7,014 nucleotides of DNA from Bacteroidota bacterium (lineage in GTDB: Bacteria > Bacteroidota > Bacteroidia > B-17B0 > B-17BO). The stretch is taken from positions 1 through 7,014 of the forward strand of contig JANXRU010000201.1 of NCBI GenBank assembly GCA_025356715.1. Reading direction: 5' to 3'. Position numbers and translations under genes: made by a program. A model generated the notes under the pieces. That model had not been told where the DNA came from. It made no database searches and worked only from the letters and a program-made list of their open reading frames with translations. Shown here piece after piece: positions 1 through 6,518 of this stretch. The first letter of the stretch is position 1. Each line of letters opens with the position of its first letter.

Positions 1-202
1 ATTGTGCCATTTGGATCGCTACTTTCCGTAACAATACTTGGGAATAATACTTTTACTTCTTGAGCAATAAAGCCATATTGTAACCCTTCACTTTCTTTTA
101 TTTGTTCTTTCATCAAGTAAGTAACAGGACGTAATTATAATAAATTAGTAGTTATTTGATCACTCATACTATTGATATCTTTTTTTATCTAATATCAGAT
201 CC
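1..202 (-). pseudogene. Decayed C-terminal Peptidase_S74 (intramolecular chaperone) domain, partial
   Basis: Read on the minus strand, this stretch gives GSDIR (202 to 188), then after a frame change KKDINSMSDQITTNLL, a TAA stop (137-135), then LRPVTYLMKEQ and QYGFIAQEVKVLFPSIVTE running off the left edge. SDxRLKKDI, LxPVTY and YGFIAQEVxxxFP are hallmarks of the S74 domain, which ends phage tail spikes and many Bacteroidota surface or adhesin-like proteins. In this family the domain helps the protein trimerise and then cuts itself off before the Ser of the SD motif. Two lesions break the frame: one T appears to be missing near 187 (AGA-TAAAAAAA where AGA-TTAAAAAAA would restore R-L-K-K-D), and a CAA-to-TAA change would explain the stop in L-L-stop-L-R-P. 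No convincing protein can be read beyond about 250. The identification rests on motifs read by eye; decay is inferred from the two lesions, and the rest of the gene lies outside the window. Confidence 0.72.
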
Positions 203-406
203 AGTTAGATTAAACATACTTATGTAAGATTTTATAAAAAATAAATTCTTTTAAAGAAAGCTAATATTATGTGTTTTTTAAATACAACATTAACGTTTAA
301 TAATGCCTTAATAAAGAATCAATAGCGATAATAACATAATAAATTAGTGTTTGTTTTACAAATCACAGTATAATTAATATATTCACATAGAATTATAATC
401 TAACAA
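203..406. other. AT-rich intergenic leader before the sensor phosphatase gene
   Basis: About 200 bases without a credible gene on either strand. It presumably holds the promoter of the gene starting at 407. The nearest match to the Bacteroidota -7 box (TAnnTTTG) is TA-GTG-TTTG at 345-353, which has one extra base between its halves and no clear TTTG -33 partner. A TATAAT string lies at 369-374. Two short palindromes, TTCTTTTAAAGAA (246-258) and ATTAACGTTTAAT (289-301), could be binding sites but are easily expected by chance at this AT content. No promoter is assigned with confidence. Confidence 0.4.
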
Positions 407-2686
407 ATGAAAATAGAAACTAAGCTGACGACCACATTTTTTTTAATAGCATTTATCTCAATGTTAGTGGTAGGGGTTATTAGTTTTTATAGAGCAAAAA
501 CTTCATTTAAAAAAGAAGCATCTAGTAGATTAACTGCTGTACGAGAAATGAAAGCTGTACAAATAACCAGTTATTTTAACCAGATAGAAGATCAGTTGCT
601 TTCTTTTTCTGAAAATCCTGCCATTATTCAGGCAATGGAAGAGTTTAAAAAAGGTTTTAATTCAGTTGAGGAAGAATTAAGTACTACATCTGTTACAGTC
701 AATAAATCCAAACAACATATAGAGCACTATTTAGATACGGCTTTAATGCCAAGATTGAACAAAAATTTAGTTATAAAAATTAAAAAAGAAGAAATTGTAT
801 CTAATCAAAGTAATGCTATTATTTTACAAGATTTATATATGGCTTCAAATCCGAATAAATTTGATGATAAAGAAAAACTAGACTCTATTAGTTATCCTTG
901 CACGTATAATTCTACTCATAATAAGTACCATCATATTATTAGAAAATTTGCAGAACGTTTTGGATTTTACGATGTTTTTTTAGTAGACAACAAAACAGGT
1001 AATGTGGTTTACTCTGTTTACAAAGAATTAGATTTTGCTACCAATCTTAAAAATGGACCATTTGCAGGAAGTAATTTTGCTAAATGCTTTAACTCAGCCA
1101 TACAAATTAAGAAAAGAGGTGAGGCAGCGGCTGTTGATTTTACTTCTTATATTCCATCCCTAAATGCTCCAGCATCTTTTATTGCTTGTCCCATTTTTGA
1201 TGATACTAAAGTAATTGGAGTATTGGCTTTTCAAATGCCTATTGAAAATATTAATAATATCATGACTAATAATCACCAATGGGAAAATGTTGGTTTAGGT
1301 AAAACTGGCGAAACCTATATTGTTGGTGAAGATTTTACATTGAGAAATCAATCCCGTTTTATTATAGAAGATAGTGCCAATTATTTTAAAATGCTTAATG
1401 ACATTGGAACAGATCCCAAAACAATACAATTGATTAAAAATTATGATAATACGATTGGACTTCAAACAGTAAAAACAGTTGGGACTGAGGAAGCTTTAAA
1501 AGGCATCACAGATGTTAAAATATTTAAGGATTATCGCGATGTTTCAGTATTATCAGCCTATAAGCCATTACCTATTTTGGGAATGCATTGGGTTATTATG
1601 AGTGAACTTGACGAAGAAGAGGCTTTTGCTGATATTGTTAAATTAAGAAATAATATCATCATTGGTTTTTTAGCATTGTTAGTGATTGTGTTTTTAGTTT
1701 CTCATTCGGTATCTCAAAAAATAACAAAACCTTTAAAGGAACTTACGAATGACAGTGCTGAATTAGCTAATGGTAATTTTGATGTAATAATCAATATAAA
1801 TTCTGAAGACGAAATAGGGGTATTAGCTGATGGATTTAGAAAAATGCAAACTTCCATTAGTAAGTTATTTCATGGGCTTGAAGACACCGTTAAAGAAAGA
1901 ACAGCGGAAGTTGTGATGCAAAAAGACATTATAGAATCACGACAAAAAGAAATGCTTGATAGTATTAATTATGCAAAACGAATTCAGGATTCTGTTTTAG
2001 CTCAACCTTCCTTTTTGCAAAAATATTTGAATGATTATTTTATTATATTTAATCCGAAGGATATTGTTAGCGGTGATTTTTATTGGGCTACCAAAACGGA
2101 CACTCATTTTTATCTGGCCGTATGCGACAGTACGGGACATGGAGTTCCTGGCGCATTTATGAGTTTATTAAATACGTCTTTTTTAAATGAAGCTATCAAT
2201 GCAAAACACATTATTGAACCTAATAAAATATTAAATTATGTTAGAGATAGACTTGAAAGAACAATTTCTAAAAATGGTGCGCAAGATGGAATGGACGGCC
2301 TATTGTTATGCTTAGATTTGAAGACAAAAAAAATGACGTATTCCGCAGCATATAATTCACCTATGATTTTGCGCAACGGAAATATGATTGATTTACCAGC
2401 AGATAAAATGCCTATAGGTATAGGAATGAAAAAGGAAAGTTTTACTTTGTTTGAGGTAGATGCTGAACCAAATGATGTTTTATTAATATACACGGATGGT
2501 TTTGCAGATCAATTTGGTGGTCCAAAAGGGAAAAAGTTCAAATACAAGCAGTTGAAAGATACCTTAATAGAACATGCTCATTTATCAATTTCAGAACAAA
2601 AACACCATCTTCAAATTATATTTGACACATGGAAAGGAGATTTGGAACAAGTTGATGATGTGTGTATAATTGGAATTAAGCTTTAG
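407..2686 (+). CDS. Membrane sensor phosphatase: Cache-like domain, HAMP, SpoIIE/PP2C
   Basis: A 759-residue transmembrane receptor with a serine/threonine phosphatase output. A first membrane helix spans about residues 9-27 and a second about 415-434. They flank some 385 extracytoplasmic residues. The distal part has the dCache-type signature GLGKTGETYIVGED (296-309) with SRF at 316-318, and YKPLPILGMHWVIMSELDEEEA at 385-406, close to the membrane. A HAMP linker follows (about 436-488), then a probable coiled coil (489-525), then a SpoIIE-type PP2C domain (about 530-759). Its expected metal-binding acidic motifs are all present: SGDFYW (D557), CDSTGHGVPGA (D574), YTDGFADQFG (D697) and DD at 750-751, so the enzyme should be active. 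In this family ligand binding outside the cell is passed through HAMP to the phosphatase, which commonly acts on STAS-type anti-sigma antagonists. No such partner is in this window, so ligand and substrate are unknown. The ATG at 407 has an A-rich leader without a Shine-Dalgarno, and the first helix follows directly. Confidence 0.92.
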   Translation: MKIETKLTTTFFLIAFISMLVVGVISFYRAKTSFKKEASSRLTAVREMKAVQITSYFNQIEDQLLSFSENPAIIQAMEEFKKGFNSVEEELSTTSVTVNKSKQHIEHYLDTALMPRLNKNLVIKIKKEEIVSNQSNAIILQDLYMASNPNKFDDKEKLDSISYPCTYNSTHNKYHHIIRKFAERFGFYDVFLVDNKTGNVVYSVYKELDFATNLKNGPFAGSNFAKCFNSAIQIKKRGEAAAVDFTSYIPSLNAPASFIACPIFDDTKVIGVLAFQMPIENINNIMTNNHQWENVGLGKTGETYIVGEDFTLRNQSRFIIEDSANYFKMLNDIGTDPKTIQLIKNYDNTIGLQTVKTVGTEEALKGITDVKIFKDYRDVSVLSAYKPLPILGMHWVIMSELDEEEAFADIVKLRNNIIIGFLALLVIVFLVSHSVSQKITKPLKELTNDSAELANGNFDVIININSEDEIGVLADGFRKMQTSISKLFHGLEDTVKERTAEVVMQKDIIESRQKEMLDSINYAKRIQDSVLAQPSFLQKYLNDYFIIFNPKDIVSGDFYWATKTDTHFYLAVCDSTGHGVPGAFMSLLNTSFLNEAINAKHIIEPNKILNYVRDRLERTISKNGAQDGMDGLLLCLDLKTKKMTYSAAYNSPMILRNGNMIDLPADKMPIGIGMKKESFTLFEVDAEPNDVLLIYTDGFADQFGGPKGKKFKYKQLKDTLIEHAHLSISEQKHHLQIIFDTWKGDLEQVDDVCIIGIKL

Positions 2687-2693
2687 CATTTGA

Positions 2694-2726
2694 GGCCTTG
2701 TTTTTAAGGTCGTTTTTGCTTTTTTA
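2694..2726 (+). terminator. Probable intrinsic terminator after the sensor phosphatase gene
   Basis: GGCCTT (2694-2699) pairs with AAGGTC (2706-2711) in six pairs including one G-T, around a six-base loop. Two T runs follow, 2713-2717 and 2720-2726. It starts eight bases after the stop codon at 2684-2686. The short stem makes the call moderate, but the position and T-tract fit. It would separate the phosphatase transcript from the cluster starting at 2778. Confidence 0.6.
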
Positions 2727-2777
2727 TTAAAAAGTTTCTAAATAAAACAGTAAATTCACACTTTAATAAAAATAACC

Positions 2778-3260
2778 ATGAAGGCTTTCATTTTAATCAT
2801 TATGTCAAGTTTATTGTTCTGTTTATCTTGTAAGCAAAACACATCTACTGAAATATCTACTAGCGACATTACTAATACTAAAACAGCAGATGGTAGTAAT
2901 AGTGGTTCATTACCTGATATTAAATTTGATGAAGAAACGCATGATTTTGGTAGAATTACTCAAGGAGAAAAAGTTGCGTATGGTTTTAAATTTAAAAATA
3001 CTGGAGGGTCTAATTTAATTATTGCTTCAGCTGCAGGTAGCTGCGGATGTACTATTCCGGAATATCCTAAAAAACCAATATTACCAGGAGATGAAGCAAC
3101 GGTTAATGTTGTATTTGCAAGTGAAGGAAAATCTGGAACAGTAGAAAAATCTGTGACCTTAGTAACGAATTGTGAGCCAAGTACAAAAATAATATATATC
3201 AAAGCTAATATCATAGTGCCAGTTAGTGCAAACCCCAGTGGTTTACCTACGGCGCACTAA
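2778..3260 (+). CDS. DUF1573-family putative lipoprotein
   Basis: A 160-residue exported protein. Residues 1-18 form a hydrophobic signal ending in C-L-S-C, with C18 the likely lipidated cysteine. The lipobox is imperfect (Cys at -3 where Leu is usual), but Bacteroidota lipoboxes are relaxed. A Ser/Thr-rich linker (21-45) leads to the DUF1573 domain (about 48-147). That domain has F-x-x-x-x-x-DFG-x-I at the start (DFG 56-58), FKFKNTGGSNL (70-80) and the family hallmark SCGCT (88-92), and has an immunoglobulin-like beta-sandwich look. The molecular role of DUF1573 is not established. In Bacteroidota such genes often sit directly before yajC, as here (52 nt gap). There is no acidic surface-export signal after C18, so the protein probably stays facing the periplasm. 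The gene opens the cluster that runs through yajC, ybbR and coaE. Confidence 0.88.
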   Translation: MKAFILIIMSSLLFCLSCKQNTSTEISTSDITNTKTADGSNSGSLPDIKFDEETHDFGRITQGEKVAYGFKFKNTGGSNLIIASAAGSCGCTIPEYPKKPILPGDEATVNVVFASEGKSGTVEKSVTLVTNCEPSTKIIYIKANIIVPVSANPSGLPTAH

Positions 3261-3312
3261 ATAGATATTTAATTTTAAAAACAAATAATCAATAATAAAC
3301 AACAAAACAAAA

Positions 3313-3636
3313 ATGAACAATTTATTTATTTTAATGAGCGGTGGCGCTCAAGGTGCAGGTGGTGCAATGGGTCAAATAGTACCTTTAGTTTTAATCGTAG
3401 TCGTATTTTATTTTTTCATGATTCGTCCTCAAATGAAAAAGGCAAAAGATCAAAAAAAATATATTGAAGCTTTAAAAATAGGAGATAAAGTGTTAACAAT
3501 CGGTGGTATTTATGGAGTTATTTTCAAGATGAATGAAGATGGAACAATTGTGATTACAATTGAAGATGGTGGTAAATTGAAAGTATCTAAAAATGCTATT
3601 TCTCAAGACGCTACTTCAACATTAAATCAAGCTTAA
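3313..3636 (+). CDS. yajC: Sec translocon accessory subunit YajC
   Basis: A 107-residue single-pass inner-membrane protein of the usual YajC length. A short Gly/Ala-rich N-terminus (9-20) is followed by one membrane helix (about 21-37), the diagnostic FFMIRPQMKKAKDQ (34-47) at the cytoplasmic membrane edge, and the small beta domain containing GDKVLTIGGIYG (57-68). YajC associates with SecDF and the SecYEG translocon and is thought to assist protein export. No secD or secF is in the window. The start at 3313 is preceded by an A/C-rich leader without a Shine-Dalgarno. The stop lies 4 nt before the next gene, so the two are almost certainly co-transcribed. Confidence 0.95.
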   Translation: MNNLFILMSGGAQGAGGAMGQIVPLVLIVVVFYFFMIRPQMKKAKDQKKYIEALKIGDKVLTIGGIYGVIFKMNEDGTIVITIEDGGKLKVSKNAISQDATSTLNQA

Positions 3637-3640
3637 TACA

Positions 3641-4609
3641 ATGAGTTCGTCAAATGCCATTACAAGCATGCGGCGTAGGCTATTTAGTAAAAAAGTAGCC
3701 ACCTTTATGATATGTTTATGCGTTGCATCAATCCTTTGGGTGGTGCACGCATTAAATATTAATTACAAGTATTCGTTAAGTGTTCCAGTTCAATTTTTGA
3801 ACCTTCCTTCCAATAAATTGATTGTTGGCGATTTACCTGATAAACTGCAAATAGATATTAAGGCAAGTGGATTAAAGCTTTTATTGATTTCTTTAAAAAG
3901 CAATTTAAACCAATTAACTATCGATTTTAATTCACTTAAAACGAATGCCAAATCACAAGCGTATTCTATAAGCAATGGTAATTTTGATTTGAAATCAGCC
4001 ATTAATTTCAACGTTGATATTATAAAAATAAGACCTGATACGTTGTTTTTTTTCTTAAACAAAGGGAATTCAAAACTGGTTCCAGTTAAACCAAATTTAG
4101 TAACAAATTGTACCGCAGGATATTCTATTGTTTCTAAACCGACAGTAGTACCTGCATACATCAATGTAACGGGTGATAGTCTTGCTTTATTAAAGTTGGA
4201 CACCATTTATACGCAGTTGATGAATCTAAAAGACATACATCAAAATTATTCTTCACAAGTCGCATTAAAAAAGACAGCTTCTAATATTAATTATACAACT
4301 AAAGAAGTTCAAGTGAGTTTTGAAGTGGATCGTTTAACAGAAACATCTCTTAAAATTCCTATTCAAATGCAAAATAAATCAACAAATGAAACTATTAAAT
4401 TAATGCCTGATTATGTGACGATAAGTTATTTAGTTGCCATGAAAGAATATGATAATATTGATGTTAATTCGTTTAAGGCCGTTGTTAACTTCAATCAAAT
4501 TAAATTAAAACAAAAAACATTACCTGTTGAAGTTATACGCATTCCTTCAGAAGTTAAGGTACTTAAAATTGAACCATCTCATATTTCTTATTTAATATAC
4601 AAGAAATGA
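3641..4609 (+). CDS. YbbR-like membrane-anchored protein
   Basis: A 322-residue protein with a basic N-terminus (R11-R13, K17-K18), one membrane helix at about 19-37, and a large extracytoplasmic part built from YbbR-type repeats. I see three: about 45-139 (VPVQFLNLP ... IKIRPDTLFFFL), about 147-230 (VPVKPNLVTNCTAGYSI ... VSFEVD) and about 237-319 (KIPIQMQNKS ... VKVLKIEPSHISYLIY). Each begins with the V/I-P-V/I strand and ends with a hydrophobic strand. In Firmicutes the YbbR protein CdaR regulates the diadenylate cyclase CdaA. In Bacteroidota, YbbR-like genes are commonly found next to coaE and their role is not settled. No cdaA is nearby here. The gene follows yajC by 4 nt and overlaps coaE by the four bases ATGA (4606-4609), which suggests translational coupling. 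Met10 is an alternative start, but the first ATG fits the spacing better. Confidence 0.85.
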   Translation: MSSSNAITSMRRRLFSKKVATFMICLCVASILWVVHALNINYKYSLSVPVQFLNLPSNKLIVGDLPDKLQIDIKASGLKLLLISLKSNLNQLTIDFNSLKTNAKSQAYSISNGNFDLKSAINFNVDIIKIRPDTLFFFLNKGNSKLVPVKPNLVTNCTAGYSIVSKPTVVPAYINVTGDSLALLKLDTIYTQLMNLKDIHQNYSSQVALKKTASNINYTTKEVQVSFEVDRLTETSLKIPIQMQNKSTNETIKLMPDYVTISYLVAMKEYDNIDVNSFKAVVNFNQIKLKQKTLPVEVIRIPSEVKVLKIEPSHISYLIYKK

Positions 4610-5190
4610 TAATAGGGCTTACAGGCGGTATTGGTAGTGGAAAAACCATAGTTTCTTATTTATTTAAAACGTTAGGTTGTGTGATTTATAATTCAGACAA
4701 CAGAGCAAAGGATTTATATTTTAATAGCGATGTTAAACAGCAGGTTGTTTCATTGTTAGGGCAAGAGGCTTATACTATTAATGGAGATTTAAATAAAGTA
4801 TTTATTTCACAAGTCGTTTTTTCAGACACGGATAAATTAAAAAAACTCAATGCTATTATTCATCCAGCTGTAAAAAAAGACTTCGATTTATTTATTAAAC
4901 ACTTCCCAAGTGAGACCCTTATTATTAAAGAAACGGCGTTGCTGTTTGAGGAAAATATATATAAGCAATGTGATGCTACTATTATAGTTGTATCACCTAT
5001 AGAACTTAAAGTAGCTCGTATTATTAACCGTAATGCTATTTCAAAAGCAGAAGTTGAAAAAAAAATAGTAACTCAATGGTCGGACGAACAAAAAATACCG
5101 TTAGCTGATTTTGTTATTATAAATGACGAGAAACAAGCATTAATTCCACAAGTGATAGCAATTTTTGGTAAGTTAAAAAACAATGCATAA
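4606..5190 (+). CDS. coaE: Dephospho-CoA kinase
   Basis: A 194-residue cytoplasmic kinase of normal family length that phosphorylates the 3'-hydroxyl of the dephospho-CoA ribose with ATP, the last step of coenzyme A synthesis. The P-loop GGIGSGKT is at 7-14. NSD with D31 fits the conserved Asp of the substrate site, LNAIIHPAV (81-89) is the family HP motif, and ETALLFEE (109-116) corresponds to the usual PLLFE segment. R142 and Q157 sit where the lid region and the conserved Gln are expected, and ADFVIIND (167-174) matches the C-terminal A-D-x-V-I-x-N motif. All key elements are present. Its ATG overlaps the ybbR stop by four bases, and its own end overlaps the next gene by eight, so expression is probably coupled on both sides. 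Confidence 0.96.
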   Translation: MIIGLTGGIGSGKTIVSYLFKTLGCVIYNSDNRAKDLYFNSDVKQQVVSLLGQEAYTINGDLNKVFISQVVFSDTDKLKKLNAIIHPAVKKDFDLFIKHFPSETLIIKETALLFEENIYKQCDATIIVVSPIELKVARIINRNAISKAEVEKKIVTQWSDEQKIPLADFVIINDEKQALIPQVIAIFGKLKNNA

Positions 5191-5605
5191 ACGCGATTAT
5201 TTAGTAAAGCAATTTGAGGAATTTGCAAAAGTAATGGGTGTTTTGTTTGGCTTGAAGCAAAATGAGAATTACGAAGAACTGAATAATTTGATTAATTCTA
5301 CAGCATTAAAATATACTCAAACAGAAATCGAATATATTGAGGAGTTATCTGATGATAGACTTATTAAATTTTTAACACAAGAAAAAAAACTGACAGACGA
5401 GCAACTTAAAATGTTAGGAGATTTGTTATTTGAAAAAGCAGATTATTATTCTAGAATTGATTCTTTAAACGAAAACGAAACATATAATTGTTTTCAAAAA
5501 GCAAAGCATATATATTCTTTTTTACAAGAATATTCTACATTAAATTATTCGTTGGATATGCACTATAAATTAGAAGTGTTGAATAAAATGGGATTTAAAC
5601 AATAA
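5183..5605 (+). CDS. Small all-helical protein of unknown function, coupled to coaE
   Basis: A 140-residue protein that I cannot assign. It has no signal peptide or membrane helix, so it should be cytoplasmic. Its composition is strongly helical and charged. An N-terminal amphipathic helix (RDYLVKQFEEFAKVMGVLFG, 4-23) is followed by YEELNNLINSTALKY (30-44), then IEELSDDRLIKFL (52-64) and DEQLKMLGDLLFEKADYY (72-89). The C-terminus (about 99-137) looks like a tetratricopeptide-type helix pair. The overall pattern recalls DUF6483-like small helical proteins, but this is an impression and not a match I can prove. The ATG at 5183 overlaps the end of coaE by eight bases, so it is probably translated by coupling with coaE. 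That coupling suggests a housekeeping or regulatory role but does not define one. Its codon use looks like that of its neighbours. Confidence 0.8.
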   Translation: MHKRDYLVKQFEEFAKVMGVLFGLKQNENYEELNNLINSTALKYTQTEIEYIEELSDDRLIKFLTQEKKLTDEQLKMLGDLLFEKADYYSRIDSLNENETYNCFQKAKHIYSFLQEYSTLNYSLDMHYKLEVLNKMGFKQ

Positions 5606-5644
5606 TTTATTTTTACTCATTTCAAATAATTAGTATATTAGATT

Positions 5645-6496
5645 ATGTTTAAATTAAGTTTCATATTTCTTTTTTGTTCTTTTATTGGTTTTTCTCAAAC
5701 TGAGTTTGATAAATATGGCCCTTTCGGAACGCAGGTTTATAAGGATTTGAAAGTAGCATTGGATATTAATAAAAACGTTTACAAAATGGATTTAAGCTAT
5801 CAAAAACTTGATCCTAAGTTATACGCTAAAATTGGCAAGTTGAAGGATTTACAAGCACTTATTTTGAGTGGAAATGAAGTTAAAACATTTCCTGCTGGTT
5901 TTTCTGATTTGTATAATTTACTTTACTTTGCTAGCTATAATAACGAATTTACTGGATTTCCACCAGATTTCAAGAAATTAGTGAACTTAGGTTATTTGGA
6001 ATTATTTGCCTCTAAAATTGATAGTATCCCAAGTGATATTGCTTATTTAGGTAAATTAAAAACATTAAAAATTTCATCTACAAATGATACGTTACATTTG
6101 CCAACGTCTTTGCGTTATCTCAAAAACTTAAAAGATGTAACCATCGAAAACTGTGTATTAGATAGCTTTCCAAAAGAAATATTTAGAATTCCTAACCTAA
6201 CATTTCTAAATCTAACAAATGTCAATATGTTTTATGTGACTAAACATTTTGAACGATTTACAAATTTGGAAGTGTTGGTATTAGATGGAAATCAGTTACA
6301 AAATTTACCAATCGAAATTTATAAAGCTAAAAAATTACGTTTCTTATCCGTCAAAAATAATCATTTGCAAAAGATGCCAGATTCCATTTCTCAGTTAGAA
6401 AACCTTACAATTTTAGATGTGAGAGGAAATGGTTTTAGTCCTGAATATATTGAAGAATTGAAAACTTTGTTACCAGGCTGCCAAGTTAGATACTAA
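5645..6496 (+). CDS. Secreted leucine-rich-repeat protein
   Basis: A 283-residue protein. Residues 1-18 are a hydrophobic signal peptide (LSFIFLFCSFIGFS, cleavage probably near S17-Q18) with no lipobox at its end, so a periplasmic or secreted location is likely. From about residue 46 to 277 there are ten leucine-rich repeats, mostly 23 residues long, beginning near 46, 69, 92, 115, 138, 162, 185, 208, 231 and 254. Their phase is L-x-x-L-x-L-x-x-N-x-L-x-x-hydrophobic-P; the clearest copies are LEVLVLDGNQLQNLP (208-222) and LRFLSVKNNHLQKMP (231-245). The chain ends in LLPGCQVRY, a cap-like tail. Such repeats form a curved solenoid for protein binding; no enzymatic domain or type IX sorting domain is visible and the partner is unknown. 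It starts 39 nt after the preceding gene on the same strand with no terminator between, so it may be read from the same transcript. Confidence 0.88.
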   Translation: MFKLSFIFLFCSFIGFSQTEFDKYGPFGTQVYKDLKVALDINKNVYKMDLSYQKLDPKLYAKIGKLKDLQALILSGNEVKTFPAGFSDLYNLLYFASYNNEFTGFPPDFKKLVNLGYLELFASKIDSIPSDIAYLGKLKTLKISSTNDTLHLPTSLRYLKNLKDVTIENCVLDSFPKEIFRIPNLTFLNLTNVNMFYVTKHFERFTNLEVLVLDGNQLQNLPIEIYKAKKLRFLSVKNNHLQKMPDSISQLENLTILDVRGNGFSPEYIEELKTLLPGCQVRY

Positions 6497-6518
6497 GAAG
6501 TTAATTACTAATCTTCTT
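6495..6518. terminator. Weak hairpin between convergent genes, possible bidirectional terminator
   Basis: AAGAAGTTA (6495-6503) can pair with TAATCTTCTT (6509-6518) with one bulged T, around a short loop. It overlaps the stop codons of the leucine-rich-repeat gene and the TerC gene, whose ends are only 11 bases apart. Neither side has a strong T-tract, so function as a terminator is only suggested by position. Confidence 0.3.

Noticed and set aside
246..301. Two 13-base palindromes in the leader, TTCTTTTAAAGAA and ATTAACGTTTAAT
   Set aside because: They differ from each other, are made almost only of A and T, and are expected by chance in such DNA; no operator can be claimed.
345..374. Possible promoter elements TA-GTG-TTTG and TATAAT before the phosphatase gene
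   Set aside because: The first has the wrong internal spacing for the Bacteroidota -7 box and lacks a -33 partner; the second is a common AT string without a well-placed -35 element.
2236..2493. Minus-strand open frame of 85 codons inside the sensor phosphatase gene
   Set aside because: It lies opposite the catalytic PP2C domain, resembles no family, and is explained by the coding constraint of the real gene.
2960..3214. Minus-strand open frame of 84 codons opposite the DUF1573 gene
   Set aside because: Antisense shadow of a well-supported domain; no recognisable protein features.
3790..4206. Minus-strand open frame of 138 codons opposite the ybbR-like gene
   Set aside because: Antisense shadow; the plus-strand gene has a membrane helix, repeats and operon spacing that the antisense frame lacks.
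5606..5644. Gap before the leucine-rich-repeat gene as a promoter or terminator
   Set aside because: Only 39 AT-rich bases, with no hairpin plus T-tract and no TAnnTTTG box.
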